Positions 49,573-59,160 of a DNA stretch of 64,000 nucleotides are shown piece by piece. Origin of the DNA: Desulfosporosinus cupriresistens (GTDB lineage: Bacteria; Bacillota; Desulfitobacteriia; Desulfitobacteriales; Desulfitobacteriaceae). The first letter of the stretch is position 1. Every line of letters starts with the position of its first letter. The position numbers were made by a program, and so were the translations under genes. Where the stretch lies: contig NZ_MASS01000008.1 of the NCBI RefSeq assembly GCF_001707885.1, positions 40,910 through 104,909 of the forward strand. Direction: 5' to 3'. Under the pieces are notes generated by a model. The model was not told the origin of the DNA and ran no database searches. It was given only the letters and a program-made list of their open reading frames with translations.

Positions 49573-49595
49573 TTAGCAGGAGATTCAAGTTTCTT

Positions 49596-49859
49596 TTATC
49601 CTCCAGCTGAAAGGAAACGAAGGCGAAAAGCATTGTATATTTGCTGCCAGTCCTCCTCATTCACTCGAAAAGTCACTAATGTTGCCGGGATTTGTATTAA
49701 CCGTAAACGACAGGTCCACTCGTCGCTCAGTTTTACTTCCCAGTTCGGCCCCAAATAAGTTCCCTGTCCAACGTACTTTCCACCAATCGCCAGAAAATAC
49801 TCTTCTAAGTCTCTGTGGGGCATTCCTCTCATTTCAAGGGAATGCTCTGCTATTGCCAT
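49596..49859 (-). CDS. Conserved hypothetical protein, 87 residues
   Basis: Not recognised. Starts MAIAEHSLEMRGMPHRDLEEYF at 49859 with GAGG 10 nt upstream. Alternating polar/hydrophobic segments (TCRLRLIQIPATLVTFRV) suggest a small alpha/beta fold without membrane spans. Lies 62 nt downstream of the ygbA-like gene on the same strand, so it may share its transcript. Confidence 0.7.
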   Translation of the reverse strand: MAIAEHSLEMRGMPHRDLEEYFLAIGGKYVGQGTYLGPNWEVKLSDEWTCRLRLIQIPATLVTFRVNEEDWQQIYNAFRLRFLSAGG

Positions 49860-49921
49860 AATCGTCTTGCCTCTTCCAACGAATTTTTAACTTGTCCTAT
49901 GTTGTCATCACCTTTAGCTGA

Positions 49922-50236
49922 TTAATTAGCTTTTTTGCGTTCGTCCACTAAATGCCTTATCGCTGCAATCGGGTGGGCAAAAAGCATTTTCGGACCTGAA
50001 TATCGCATTACCTCGATGATTCTTTGGCGCTTTTCCGGTTTATAACAATGCACTGTGCATTTGCCGCAGGTCGGTTTACTTTCTCCAAACTTACAATGGG
50101 TAAGGCGGGTCATGGCATAATCCGATAGTTCTTGGCACTCTGGACACAATCCACTTTTCCAGTGGTGATGATTTTTGCAATATAGCCTAAGCATCATTTG
50201 CACGGTCGCTTTTTCGCGCTCTAACCTATTTGACAT
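49922..50236 (-). CDS. ygbA: YgbA-like protein (nitrous oxide-stimulated promoter family)
   Basis: Family linked in enterobacteria to growth recovery after nitric oxide. 104 residues matching its pattern: LYCKNHHHWKSGLCPECQEL near residue 18, HCKFGESKPTCGKCTVHCYKP near 47, then MRYSGPKMLFAHPIAAIRHL. Histidines and cysteines suggest metal or cluster binding. Assigned from recalled motifs. Confidence 0.85.
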   Translation of the reverse strand: MSNRLEREKATVQMMLRLYCKNHHHWKSGLCPECQELSDYAMTRLTHCKFGESKPTCGKCTVHCYKPEKRQRIIEVMRYSGPKMLFAHPIAAIRHLVDERKKAN

Positions 50237-50344
50237 TTTTGGCTCAACTCCATTCCACCCAGTCCCAATATATTTTGGCCTAACGCATTGTTATTTATTA
50301 ATCAGGGCATTCTAGCGGTGACACTTTTAAAGGGGGTAAATTAA

Positions 50345-50455
50345 ATGGCGAAGAAAACGAACAACAAGTCGCGTAAGCCAGATAACACAGAGAAAATTCC
50401 CCTTCCTTATGACGCCGATAAAATTGGGAAAGACGTAGGAAAAGACCGGGTATAA
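50345..50455 (+). CDS. Tiny basic hydrophilic protein, 36 residues
   Basis: Translated directly: starts MAKKTNNKSRKPDNTEK and ends DVGKDRV. AAAGGGGG lies 6 nt upstream and a clean terminator overlaps its end, so it is very likely a real gene. Upstream, GCATT, 18 nt, CATTCTA weakly resembles a forespore (sigma-F/G) promoter. Lys/Asp/Asn-rich composition would fit a small spore protein, but no family is recognised. Confidence 0.7.
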   Translation: MAKKTNNKSRKPDNTEKIPLPYDADKIGKDVGKDRV

Positions 50456-50474
50456 ACCCGGTTCTTTTCTTTTT
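50445..50474 (+). terminator. Terminator overlapping the 36-residue gene end
   Basis: ACCGGGT and ACCCGGT form a 7-bp stem with an ATAA loop holding the stop codon, followed by a T-rich run on the plus strand. Confidence 0.85.
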
Positions 50475-50644
50475 AAAATCATTATGTACATCAATCAATA
50501 ATACCATGACCAGGAAGCCAATGTCGGTCTGCTAGCCCATCATTGTCCGTTCGATTGAATTTTAGAGAAGTACAAAACCAAACCACGAAAATATCCCCAG
50601 AGGGTATTGATGTCGCATTTCATTACCTCCCTATGTTCCGGCTT

Positions 50645-51556
50645 TTAGATGAATAAATTGAGAAATTCTTTGGGAATATCCGTCTCATAGCGTACTTCTT
50701 CACCCGTTATCGGATGCCTGAAGGCCAGCACCCGAGCGTGAAGCCCTAAACGACCAATCGGTTGCTTGGTCGACCCATACTTTTTATCTCCAATGACACT
50801 GTGCCCTATATCTTGCATGTGAACACGGATTTGATTCTTGCGCCCAGTTTCAAGTTTCACTTCCAATAGCGAATAATGTTTATTTTTCTTAAGTACCTTG
50901 TAGTGCGTCACAGCTTTTTGACCGTCGTTAGGGGTCCGACTGGAGTACATTTTAAAGGATTTGCTTTCGGTCAGCCATGAGGTGATTGTTCCTTGCTCCC
51001 GAGTTACGAAACCTTCTACAACCACTACGTAATTTCTCTCTAAAACAGTTTCCTTCCAAGAATTTTGCAGTAATTGCTGTATTTTCTCGCTTTTGGCAAA
51101 CATCATAACTCCAGAAGTTTCTCTATCCAAACGATGCAAAACAAAAATCCTGTTTTTCGGATCCCTCTTTTTTACGTGCTCACTTAAAATACTATAGGCT
51201 GTTTGTTCTTTTTCAGTAGCAGTAGCGATCGAAAGCAGCCCAGCCTGTTTTTCAATGATTATAATATAGGAATCCTCAAATACTATATTTAGCCCTTGAG
51301 GTTGCTTTTCCACTAACACTTTTGTCCAATTCACAACAACTTCTTGGCCTATCTCTAGAGGATGATTATATTGAGTAATGACTTCACTATCTACCGAAAT
51401 CTGACGATGGGCCAGAAGGGACTTAACCTCGTTACGGCTTTTACTGGGAATCTCGACAAGTAAAAACTTCATCAACTCAGCTGGTTCCGTTACTTTGAGG
51501 CAGGTTCGTTTCTCCTTTCCCGGCTTGCTTCCTGGTTTGCTACTTGGTATATTCAT
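50645..51556 (-). CDS. RluA-family pseudouridine synthase
   Basis: Isomerises uridines in rRNA or tRNA. 303 residues: a basic N-terminal tail, an S4-like domain (SRNEVKSLLAHRQISVDSE) and a catalytic domain with HRLDRETSGVMMFAKS near residue 150, whose aspartate is catalytic. GRKNQIRVHMQDIGHSVIGD is the second family block. ATG at 51556 behind AAGGGG. The target site cannot be told. Confidence 0.92.
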   Translation of the reverse strand: MNIPSSKPGSKPGKEKRTCLKVTEPAELMKFLLVEIPSKSRNEVKSLLAHRQISVDSEVITQYNHPLEIGQEVVVNWTKVLVEKQPQGLNIVFEDSYIIIIEKQAGLLSIATATEKEQTAYSILSEHVKKRDPKNRIFVLHRLDRETSGVMMFAKSEKIQQLLQNSWKETVLERNYVVVVEGFVTREQGTITSWLTESKSFKMYSSRTPNDGQKAVTHYKVLKKNKHYSLLEVKLETGRKNQIRVHMQDIGHSVIGDKKYGSTKQPIGRLGLHARVLAFRHPITGEEVRYETDIPKEFLNLFI

Positions 51557-51586
51557 AACTACTTACCCCTTATCCTTACCTATGTT

Positions 51587-52408
51587 TCAGCTGTGATCTC
51601 CATGAGATACTAGCTCCTCTGCCATCTTAGATATTTCACCAAGCGACTTTGTCAGACTAACAACATCCAGGGCTTGATTCTCACTCACCATCGCCAACTG
51701 CTTAATATGCTCTATCAAACTACTAACCGTATCATTGACCTCTGTTATATCCTCAGATATGGCTAACGCAGACTGTTTTGCGCCCTCAGATAGCTTTCGA
51801 ACTTCATCGGCAACCACGGCAAACCCTCTCCCCTTATCACCGGCTCTAGCCGCTTCAATCGACGCATTCAAGCCCAGAATACTGGTTTGAGCAGATATTC
51901 TACGAATATCCTGAGATATTCCATTTATTTTTTCGAGTCCTACCTTAGCAACAGAGGTGCCACTCTCCATTGTTCTAGCCGTGGCAGCTAATTCTTCACT
52001 TGAAGCAGACAGCTCCTCAGATGCAGTATGACTACTTTTTACGAGTTCTGATAAATCTATACCAACCTTCTTCAATTCGTCATACCGTCGATCAGATATC
52101 ACCACCGTCATAGCGCCCTGCAACACACCATCCATCCAAAGTGGATTAGCAATGGCTATATACGAAATGCCAAACTGTGATTTGTCAATCGGCACACGGA
52201 TCACCAATCTCCTCTTTTCTCTCACACACTGCATAGTGACTAACTTCTCGTACTTGGAAGTAGACTCATCATTCGTTATTTTCAGATTCAGATTCTCATG
52301 GTTAATAGCAACGATTACTTTATCAAGACTAAAGACAAGCACAGTAATATCCTCATCGTAGAAATCCTTCATAAATGGCGCAATTTCTACTGCTTGTTCT
52401 AGATTCAT
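51587..52408 (-). CDS. Soluble methyl-accepting chemotaxis-like protein
   Basis: Signals to a CheA/CheW complex. 273 residues without a membrane span. The N-terminal ~110 residues form a short sensor domain, and the C-terminal coiled coil has the hairpin tip QTSILGLNASIEAARAGDKG followed by RGFAVVADEVRKLSE. ATG behind GAGGAGGGGG. The coiled coil is short compared with membrane receptors, so adaptation sites may be few. Confidence 0.88.
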   Translation of the reverse strand: MNLEQAVEIAPFMKDFYDEDITVLVFSLDKVIVAINHENLNLKITNDESTSKYEKLVTMQCVREKRRLVIRVPIDKSQFGISYIAIANPLWMDGVLQGAMTVVISDRRYDELKKVGIDLSELVKSSHTASEELSASSEELAATARTMESGTSVAKVGLEKINGISQDIRRISAQTSILGLNASIEAARAGDKGRGFAVVADEVRKLSEGAKQSALAISEDITEVNDTVSSLIEHIKQLAMVSENQALDVVSLTKSLGEISKMAEELVSHGDHS

Positions 52409-52610
52409 TGCTTACCCCCTCCTCATATAGCACGGTTGTAAAACCTCTACGTGCTTTGTACTGAAAAGTTTAATTCGTTAGTTGATTCTACTTTCTTTTC
52501 CCCAGCCTATGCGGATTAAGAAGAATACATACTAATCCACCTGAATATCTCAAATTAATCCCAATATTACCAGTAACCATGAAGCAGGTCAATAAACTTC
52601 TCATCCTGAA

Positions 52611-53246
52611 CTAACCTTTTAATTCATGTCCGCTCATTCCAGCTTTATAACTTTTAATAAATAACTTGTAATACTCTTCTATGATCTGTGAAGTTTCAAT
52701 CTCTTCATTCATCTTTAAGATCTCAATCGCAGTTTCTATTGTACACAGATTTCCTTCTGCAGCTCCTCTTCTCAAATCATAGCTTGATGCGTAGTTGGGC
52801 TCTATGGAGACAATGGGTAAGCCCATTAGAAAGTCACTCTTGCGAAATATCTTTCTAGCTTCCTTCCATGTCCCATCTAAAATTATGAAGGCCGGAATAT
52901 TACCAGTTGGTTGAAAAGCCACTTTTCTATTTGCTAATTCCTCATCTTCCGCTGGAAATAATACAAAAACGCTATAGTTTTCTCTACTAATGTTTCTAAT
53001 TAATTGCTCAGGACTCTTTGTCCGTTCCCAGAGAAAGATTTCAGTTGACTCCGGATTGATTAACTTTAATAGCCTTGCTGTATTGGAAGGCCTATAAAAC
53101 TCTCTTTCACTCGATAGAATCCAGAACTTTGCCTGAGTCCTTACTTCTGACAATTTATTACAAAGACAATTGATTATCGGTAATCCACATTGATTGCAAC
53201 TTTCATATAAACTAGTAATCTGTTTTACCTTATAACGTTTATCCAT
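52611..53246 (-). CDS. DTW-domain protein (tRNA-uridine aminocarboxypropyltransferase-like)
   Basis: The family transfers the aminocarboxypropyl group of SAM to tRNA uridine (acp3U). 211 residues. Cysteine motif CNQCGLPIINCLC near residues 17-29, TARLLKLINP near 57, the family-defining LDGTWKEARKIF near 123 and YDLRRGAAEGNLCTIETA. ATG at 53246 behind AAGGGG. Single gene upstream of nothing on its strand but close to sbcC. Confidence 0.88.
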   Translation of the reverse strand: MDKRYKVKQITSLYESCNQCGLPIINCLCNKLSEVRTQAKFWILSSEREFYRPSNTARLLKLINPESTEIFLWERTKSPEQLIRNISRENYSVFVLFPAEDEELANRKVAFQPTGNIPAFIILDGTWKEARKIFRKSDFLMGLPIVSIEPNYASSYDLRRGAAEGNLCTIETAIEILKMNEEIETSQIIEEYYKLFIKSYKAGMSGHELKG

Positions 53247-53277
53247 TCTTATCCCCTTAGATAACTACTAAACGACA

Positions 53278-56200
53278 CTAAGCCATTTCCAATCTAACCG
53301 TACTTCCAGCTCCGCCCGCCTCAGCGGGGGTGACCAGCAAACGACGTGCAAGACGATTTTTGAGTTCCGGAACGTGGCTTATAATTCCGATCGTTAGATT
53401 CTGCAGGTGAAGTTTTTCGAGCGTGTTCATCACTGTTTCGAGAAGATTGGCATCAAGTGTTCCGAACCCTTCGTCTAGGAAGAAAAACTCGAGCGGTGAT
53501 TCTCCGCGAAGTTGGATTTGAGTAGACAAGGCTAGCGCAAGTGCTAAAGCAGTGAGGAAGGTTTCTCCGCCTGATAAACTACTCACCGGTCGACGTACTC
53601 CACCGTTGGCATCATCACGCATGATGAACCCGCCCTCTGCATCAACCTCCAAGGCATATCGTTGGTTTGTTAATTGTTTTAAACGTTCTGAGGCATCTAG
53701 GGATACGTTGGTTAACTGTTCTTGAGCGATAAACTCGACAAAGACATTCCCTTTAAAAACGGATTGCAAGTCTTTTAGTAAACTCCGACGGTGGCTTAAT
53801 GCTTGTCTTTCACTTTCCAGACGCATCCATTCTTCATGCTCCACTTTCAACTTTTCTAATCTCTGATGAGTCGCACCACGTCTCTCAATCGCTTCAGTAT
53901 ACGCCTTTTCCACTTCCCTAAGCCGAATTGGCCAAGCAAGCCATTCCTCTGGACGGAGGCTTCGTCCCTTAAGTTGCTCTTCAATGTCTTTCCGTCTCTG
54001 CTTAAGCATCAAAACGTCTTGCCGATAAACCAAGATTGTCTGATCCATTTTTAGCCGTTCAGCATCGTCACATAAAGCACTTTGAGCTGCTGTCACAGTT
54101 ATGAATTGTGCCGTTTTTAGTCCCTGTTCCAGTTTGTCCTGGGCCTCCTCATACCCTTCTCTGGATAGTTCTAAAGTTTTATAGCTGACTGCTTGAGTCT
54201 GCTCCGCCTGATTCCATACCTCTTTAGCTAGTTCATAGGCCTTCTTCAGTTTTTCTTCAGCCCCAGTTACAAGAGCCAATTCATGTTTGACCTGCTGAAT
54301 CATTTCTAAAGCTGGCTTCCCTTCAGTTAAAGAATCACATTTGCTCTTCAGCTCTGCCATCTCACGAGCCGCTTCACTTCCGACCGTCTTCAAATTCTGA
54401 AGCTCAAGCTCTAAATCTGTTTTCGCTAAAATTAGCTGTTGCTGCTCCTCATCCGATTTCTTTAATCCCTGTTCTAGCTCAACTAATTCCTGATTTAAGG
54501 TCCTCATAGCCTGATCCCAGGTGGCGTATTTTCTTTGTAACAACAATATATCCGCTTGATCAATACTCCCACGCAAAGCGTCTAAACGATTTTTCCGCTG
54601 AGCCTGTTCCTCAAGCAATGACTTTAATCGATGATAGATTTCTTTCCCGACGCCCTCTGTGGAAGCAATTTGGGCTTGAACGGTATGTTGCTTCTTTTCT
54701 ACTTCAACTAACTTCTGCTGAGCATCCTCCAACTGACGGCTCAACTGCTCTTGCATTGTTTTCCATTGATTCAAGGCGAACCTATCGTTAGTCAACGCAG
54801 ACTCTTGTTCAACTCGTTGGGCATTTAAGGCTTGAATATTTATGTTGCGGTCAGATTCCGGTAATTCCTGGCGATAGTTAACAATTGCTCGTTTCTTTGT
54901 TTCAATGATCTCTAATTGGGTTCGTTCAAGTTCTTGCTTAGAAGATAGTTGAGCCTTAGCCACGGCCAGAGCGGTCGCCCCAGCTACCCGTTTGCCCTCC
55001 AAGCTCTGCAGTTCTCTAGAGGCCAACTCTAACTCGGTTCGCACTTTAGATAACATCTCGTCATCCAAACTTTGAGCAGGCTTGGGGTGATGAGCAGAAC
55101 CACAGACCGGACAAGGTTCTCCCTGAACTAAATTTCCGACGAGTAGCCCAGCCAGATTTTCTTGTTCTAACCCCTTCAGCTCAGCAGTTTTTTTCTCGAC
55201 AATAGTTACGCCTTCCTGAACTGCAGCCGAAATATCGTGCTGTTCCTTTTCACTGTTTTCCACGCTCTCTTGTGATTTCTGACAATCCACTAAGATCATT
55301 TGCCAGCGTTCTTGCTCCTCAATCCCTTCCCGCTCACCCCGCTCAATATTGGCGATTATATGCCGGTAACGCTCCAGTTTTTGAGCCCGATCACTAAGTA
55401 TTTCCTCTCTAAGTGGTGGACCTTGTTGCCCACTAGTAAGTGCCTTTTTCAGCTGCTCCACAGACTTTTGCGCGATTTGGACCTCAGCCACGGAGCTCTG
55501 TAATTTTAATTGCCGATCTTCCATTTCAGATGTGTTCTTCTCCAAGTCCCTTTGCAAGCTGTCCACTTGTTTAGAAACAATCTCGTACGCTTCTAAAGCT
55601 TGGGCCGAGGCATTAACCCGATTTCGCTGCACAGGGTCTACTGAGATTTGAGCTAGCTGGTCCTTCACATCTTGCTGTTGTTTTTGGGTTTCAGCCTTTT
55701 TAGCTATCTGGACTTGGATCTTATGATCCAGGTCCTTTCGAGTTCGATCAAGCTTACCATATTGGAGACGGGTCTCAGTTAACCGTTCATGGCGCGCCTG
55801 GATATCGTCTTCTAAGCCTTTGGCCTGCTGAAGTTGTTCCAACCTCCTCAGACAGCGCGGCTCGACCTCTAATCGTTTAAGGTTACCCTCAAACCATTTC
55901 CCTTCCGCGACTTCCTTAGCGAGCCTAGCCTCCTTAAGTTTAGCCTCCTCGTCTTCGACCTGACCTTTAGCTCTTTTGAATCGTTCTTCGGAGAGCCTGA
56001 TTTCTTCTAGGATCGGACGAATCGATTCCGCACGCTCAGCAAGGCTTAAGCGTTCTGCGATCTTATCTATCATGGGCTGTTCGGCTGTCCGCTGAACCTC
56101 TTTTTCCCTTATCTGCTGTAACTGTTCTTGAAGGCCCCATATTTCCTTAGCTTCATCGTACTGTTGTTTCAAATTTGATAATCCTTGAGCAATGCTGGAT

Positions 56201-56892
56201 GAGTTGGCAATCGCCTCTTGCAGGTTCGCTTCAGCTTCTTTAAGCCGCTCTGCCGAAGCGTCCCCCAAACCCTGTTGCCGTTGCTCTACACCGTTCAGGT
56301 TGAATTCCGCACTTCCAAGTTGTTCTGACAGTCGAGCCGAGAGTTCTTTACCATAAGCTTCGAGTGAAAACAAGCGCTCCAACATCTGTCGCCGCTCCTT
56401 AGGCTTTATGGTTAGAAACTCCGCAAATTTCCCTTGCGGAAGGACAACCGCCCGGGTAAAATCATCCACCGAAAGTCCTAACAATTCCTCCATTTTCTTC
56501 GTCATCTCTTCGGCCTTGGAGGCCAAAACAGTTTCCACGCTCGCGGCTATTTCTACAAAACGACAGGTTGAAGCTTTTACTGTCCGCTCCCCGGAGCGCC
56601 GATAAGCTCGTTCTGCCCGATAGATTTTCCGTTGGCTTCCTGAAGCTAAGGAAAAAATGTATTCCACAGTGAGCTGATCTTCCGCATGGTTAAGAATCCC
56701 GTGCGTATTGTTGGTCGCCCGTTCGACTGTACCGTATAACGCGAGCGTAATAGCGTCAAGAATCGTGGACTTTCCGCTTCCAGTGGAACCAAAAATCCCG
56801 AACACACCCGTTTCGCACAGTTTCGCAAAATCAATCTCCTGAACATCTCTAAAGCTGTTTAAGCCAGCTACTCTTAAGCGAATCGGCCTCAT
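53278..56892 (-). CDS. sbcC: SbcC, SMC-like ATPase of the SbcCD nuclease
   Basis: Works with SbcD to cleave hairpins and process blocked DNA ends. 1204 residues. Walker A GSTGSGKS at residues 35-42, two long coiled-coil arms, a zinc hook CPVC near residue 596, ABC signature SLSGGETFLTALALALAL and Walker B FFFLDEGFGTLD near the end. It overlaps the sbcD stop by 4 nt (ATGA). Confidence 0.96.
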   Translation of the reverse strand: MRPIRLRVAGLNSFRDVQEIDFAKLCETGVFGIFGSTGSGKSTILDAITLALYGTVERATNNTHGILNHAEDQLTVEYIFSLASGSQRKIYRAERAYRRSGERTVKASTCRFVEIAASVETVLASKAEEMTKKMEELLGLSVDDFTRAVVLPQGKFAEFLTIKPKERRQMLERLFSLEAYGKELSARLSEQLGSAEFNLNGVEQRQQGLGDASAERLKEAEANLQEAIANSSSIAQGLSNLKQQYDEAKEIWGLQEQLQQIREKEVQRTAEQPMIDKIAERLSLAERAESIRPILEEIRLSEERFKRAKGQVEDEEAKLKEARLAKEVAEGKWFEGNLKRLEVEPRCLRRLEQLQQAKGLEDDIQARHERLTETRLQYGKLDRTRKDLDHKIQVQIAKKAETQKQQQDVKDQLAQISVDPVQRNRVNASAQALEAYEIVSKQVDSLQRDLEKNTSEMEDRQLKLQSSVAEVQIAQKSVEQLKKALTSGQQGPPLREEILSDRAQKLERYRHIIANIERGEREGIEEQERWQMILVDCQKSQESVENSEKEQHDISAAVQEGVTIVEKKTAELKGLEQENLAGLLVGNLVQGEPCPVCGSAHHPKPAQSLDDEMLSKVRTELELASRELQSLEGKRVAGATALAVAKAQLSSKQELERTQLEIIETKKRAIVNYRQELPESDRNINIQALNAQRVEQESALTNDRFALNQWKTMQEQLSRQLEDAQQKLVEVEKKQHTVQAQIASTEGVGKEIYHRLKSLLEEQAQRKNRLDALRGSIDQADILLLQRKYATWDQAMRTLNQELVELEQGLKKSDEEQQQLILAKTDLELELQNLKTVGSEAAREMAELKSKCDSLTEGKPALEMIQQVKHELALVTGAEEKLKKAYELAKEVWNQAEQTQAVSYKTLELSREGYEEAQDKLEQGLKTAQFITVTAAQSALCDDAERLKMDQTILVYRQDVLMLKQRRKDIEEQLKGRSLRPEEWLAWPIRLREVEKAYTEAIERRGATHQRLEKLKVEHEEWMRLESERQALSHRRSLLKDLQSVFKGNVFVEFIAQEQLTNVSLDASERLKQLTNQRYALEVDAEGGFIMRDDANGGVRRPVSSLSGGETFLTALALALALSTQIQLRGESPLEFFFLDEGFGTLDANLLETVMNTLEKLHLQNLTIGIISHVPELKNRLARRLLVTPAEAGGAGSTVRLEMA

Positions 56893-58208
56893 GCCGTCTC
56901 AGCCTCCTTACGCCCAACCGCTTGTTGAGGTTCAGTGTTAGTATCCCCAAGTTTAGCAGAGCCGCTTTCTTCATAGTTCCCACCGTTGTTGTCCGGGTCA
57001 ATTAGAGCTAAAAACAAAGCCACTAATTCCTGATCTGGTTCAGCCCCGCCGGTTCTTTCTTGGTAAAACTTGCAAAAGAGCTCATCAATCGGCAACTTTG
57101 AGCGAGCCTCCGCGACAATCTGTTCCATTTCCGGAAAAACGGGACGAATATTAATGAGATGTTCTCGTTGTCGACGTAGGGTATGGATGTCTTGGGAATT
57201 AAGAGCACCCTTCACAAAGACCTCTAAATCAATCCAAGCGTTGAGATCCTTCCCCTCATCTATCCAGCGCTGTACTTGAGCTAACCCCTCTTTGGCCTGC
57301 CACCTGACTAGTGGGAAGCCAGCACTTAGGAAGATCTCCCGGGTAATCACTGGTTGACCAGGAAAAGCCTCGATAAAGATCACAGATTTGGCATACCCTG
57401 TTTCTGAAAAGCTGTAGGCGAGTGGAGAACCCGAATATCGGGTAGGGACCGATGCCCCTTTGACGGCTTGAGCACGGTGTAAATGACCTAGAGCAACATA
57501 CTGAGCACCGAAGGGCATTGCCTCAAACTCAACAGTTGGTGCGCTTCCCAATTGAATCGGCCGCTCAGATTCAGATTCCATTCCTCCCCGCACAAAGAGA
57601 TGACTCAACCCTAGGTTAACCGCATCCGGCCGAAAGTTTTGGCTGAATGTAGCAAATAACTGCTGTACCCGCTTTGAGTATTCCTGGCGGAGAATTTCCT
57701 CATCTAAACTCTCGCTTAGTACCTCATTAAGACGCGACTCGGAAGGATAGGGAAGCATTGCAATAATTGCAGGGTCTGGGCAACCGGGAATATGTAACTC
57801 TGCCCACCCTTGGCCTGCTGCAACCCTGACGACTTTTCCCTGATTCGGCTGAGCCCAGAGGCTTGGCCTCATTACTTCTTTCGGGAGGCCGTATAACGTG
57901 ATCCCATTCCTGACTGCAAGTGGACTTGCCGCACAAAGTCGTTCTGGGTTATCGTGATTGCCTGCAATTGCCACTACAGCCCGCCTTCCTCCATCGGACA
58001 ACCGGTTCAAAGCCTCATAAAAAAGCTCTTCGGCGATGGCAGGAGGATTTACGGTATCAAAGACATCCCCGGCAATCAAGACAAGATCCACCGCTTCATC
58101 TTCCACGATCGTACAAAGTTCATCAATAAACTTTACTTGCTCTTCAATTCGACTACGCCCCTCAAGCATCCGCCCAAGGTGCCAATCTGATGTATGTATA
58201 ATCCGCAA
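56889..58208 (-). CDS. sbcD: SbcD, Mre11-like nuclease
   Basis: Metallophosphoesterase nuclease subunit. 439 residues from TTG at 58208 (LRIIHTSDWHLGR), 11 nt after AAGGGG; a GTG at 58229 is less likely because the family begins at this motif. Metal ligands in TSDWHLGR, LIAGDVFD, AGNHDNPERL and LGHLHRAQ. Translationally coupled to sbcC. Confidence 0.95.
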   Translation of the reverse strand: MRIIHTSDWHLGRMLEGRSRIEEQVKFIDELCTIVEDEAVDLVLIAGDVFDTVNPPAIAEELFYEALNRLSDGGRRAVVAIAGNHDNPERLCAASPLAVRNGITLYGLPKEVMRPSLWAQPNQGKVVRVAAGQGWAELHIPGCPDPAIIAMLPYPSESRLNEVLSESLDEEILRQEYSKRVQQLFATFSQNFRPDAVNLGLSHLFVRGGMESESERPIQLGSAPTVEFEAMPFGAQYVALGHLHRAQAVKGASVPTRYSGSPLAYSFSETGYAKSVIFIEAFPGQPVITREIFLSAGFPLVRWQAKEGLAQVQRWIDEGKDLNAWIDLEVFVKGALNSQDIHTLRRQREHLINIRPVFPEMEQIVAEARSKLPIDELFCKFYQERTGGAEPDQELVALFLALIDPDNNGGNYEESGSAKLGDTNTEPQQAVGRKEAETA

Positions 58209-58413
58209 AGATAACTCAGCCCCTTTCACGCACTCTCTTCTAATCTCTCATTATAGAGCATGTCTTAGACAAATAGCTGTAGGTATCACTAGAAATATTT
58301 ACTAACGAGTGATGACCCATTTCTCAGACAATTCAAGGCAAATGGAAAAGGCTGTTGGTCATAAACAAAGAACCACTATGTTGGACTCCTCAGTATGTAT
58401 TAGAAATGAGCAT

Positions 58414-58464
58414 AAGGGGCTGTCTCTTTATAGAAATGTGATTTCTATAAAGAGACAGCCCCTT
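58414..58464. repeat. 51-nt perfect inverted repeat (24-bp arms, GTG loop)
   Basis: Arm 58414-58437 begins AAGGGGCTGTCTC and is perfectly complementary to 58441-58464. It ends 20 nt before the cupin stop codon. No T tract lies on either side. The terminal GGGGCTGTCTC resembles ends of some insertion sequences, so it may be a miniature IS-derived palindrome now serving as a terminator. Confidence 0.8.
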
Positions 58465-58484
58465 TGATTTACCGTATCCCACTA

Positions 58485-58817
58485 CTATTTGTAATCTTCT
58501 CTCACAGGTGAAAACACTTCTACCGCTATGGAGTCCTCCTTTATTTCAGCACCATGTTCTATGTTTCCCTGAATAGTCCAACTATCACCTTGCTTCATCT
58601 CATGTCTCTCTCCATTAATAATCAGAATAATATGACCCGCCACCAAATACCCCGTTTGTTCTTGTGGATGTTTATGCATCGGTAATATTTTCCCTTTTGC
58701 CAACTTAAATTCACATAATAGGGTATTCTTTCCGTAGACTAAGGTTTTTCTTTCAATTCCATCTAACATTTCATTATATCCACTTTTACAAGCTTTTCCT
58801 ATTTGGCAGTTCTGCAT
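58485..58817 (-). CDS. Small cupin-domain protein
   Basis: 110 residues from the ATG at 58817 (AAAGGA 9 nt upstream). Single cupin barrel: metal-binding MHKHPQEQTGYLVAGH (HxH-x4-E pattern near residues 48-54), ending with EHGAEI supplying the last histidine. Could bind a small molecule or act as an isomerase or sensor; the substrate is unknown. Confidence 0.85.
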   Translation of the reverse strand: MQNCQIGKACKSGYNEMLDGIERKTLVYGKNTLLCEFKLAKGKILPMHKHPQEQTGYLVAGHIILIINGERHEMKQGDSWTIQGNIEHGAEIKEDSIAVEVFSPVREDYK

Positions 58818-58835
58818 TAAAACATTTCCTTTCAT

Positions 58836-59160
58836 TTGAAATTCTATTCCATCTTAGTTGTTCTTTCAGTTGAAATTATAACAACAGAAGTATATCTACA
58901 ATACCACTAATCCAATGGCAAGGCCATCTTTGGGCCAGGAAGGTTATTCCACTCAGCATGACAGACATCAAGTCCCGAGAATATCACCAAACAAACTCCG
59001 AGGCCAACGGTTGAATAGTATCTACACTTTAGATTTCTCCTTCCTCATAAACTACTCGGCTGTATAAAATATCCAACAATAATTTGTATCAGCGTAAGCA
59101 TGTTTTTAAAGTTGTTCGGTTAAATTAATAACAGGTTCCATAATCAAGGGAGGGTTATCG
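58836..59160. other. Intergenic stretch without a recognised feature
   Basis: About 325 nt between the cupin gene and a 39-codon gene. No open frame with a ribosome site, no clear hairpin and no consensus promoter was found. The right edge carries AAGGGAGGG, the ribosome site of the 59161 gene. Confidence 0.5.

Noticed and set aside
58414..58464. Ordinary intrinsic terminator
   Set aside because: No T tract on either strand; better described as an inverted repeat of uncertain origin.
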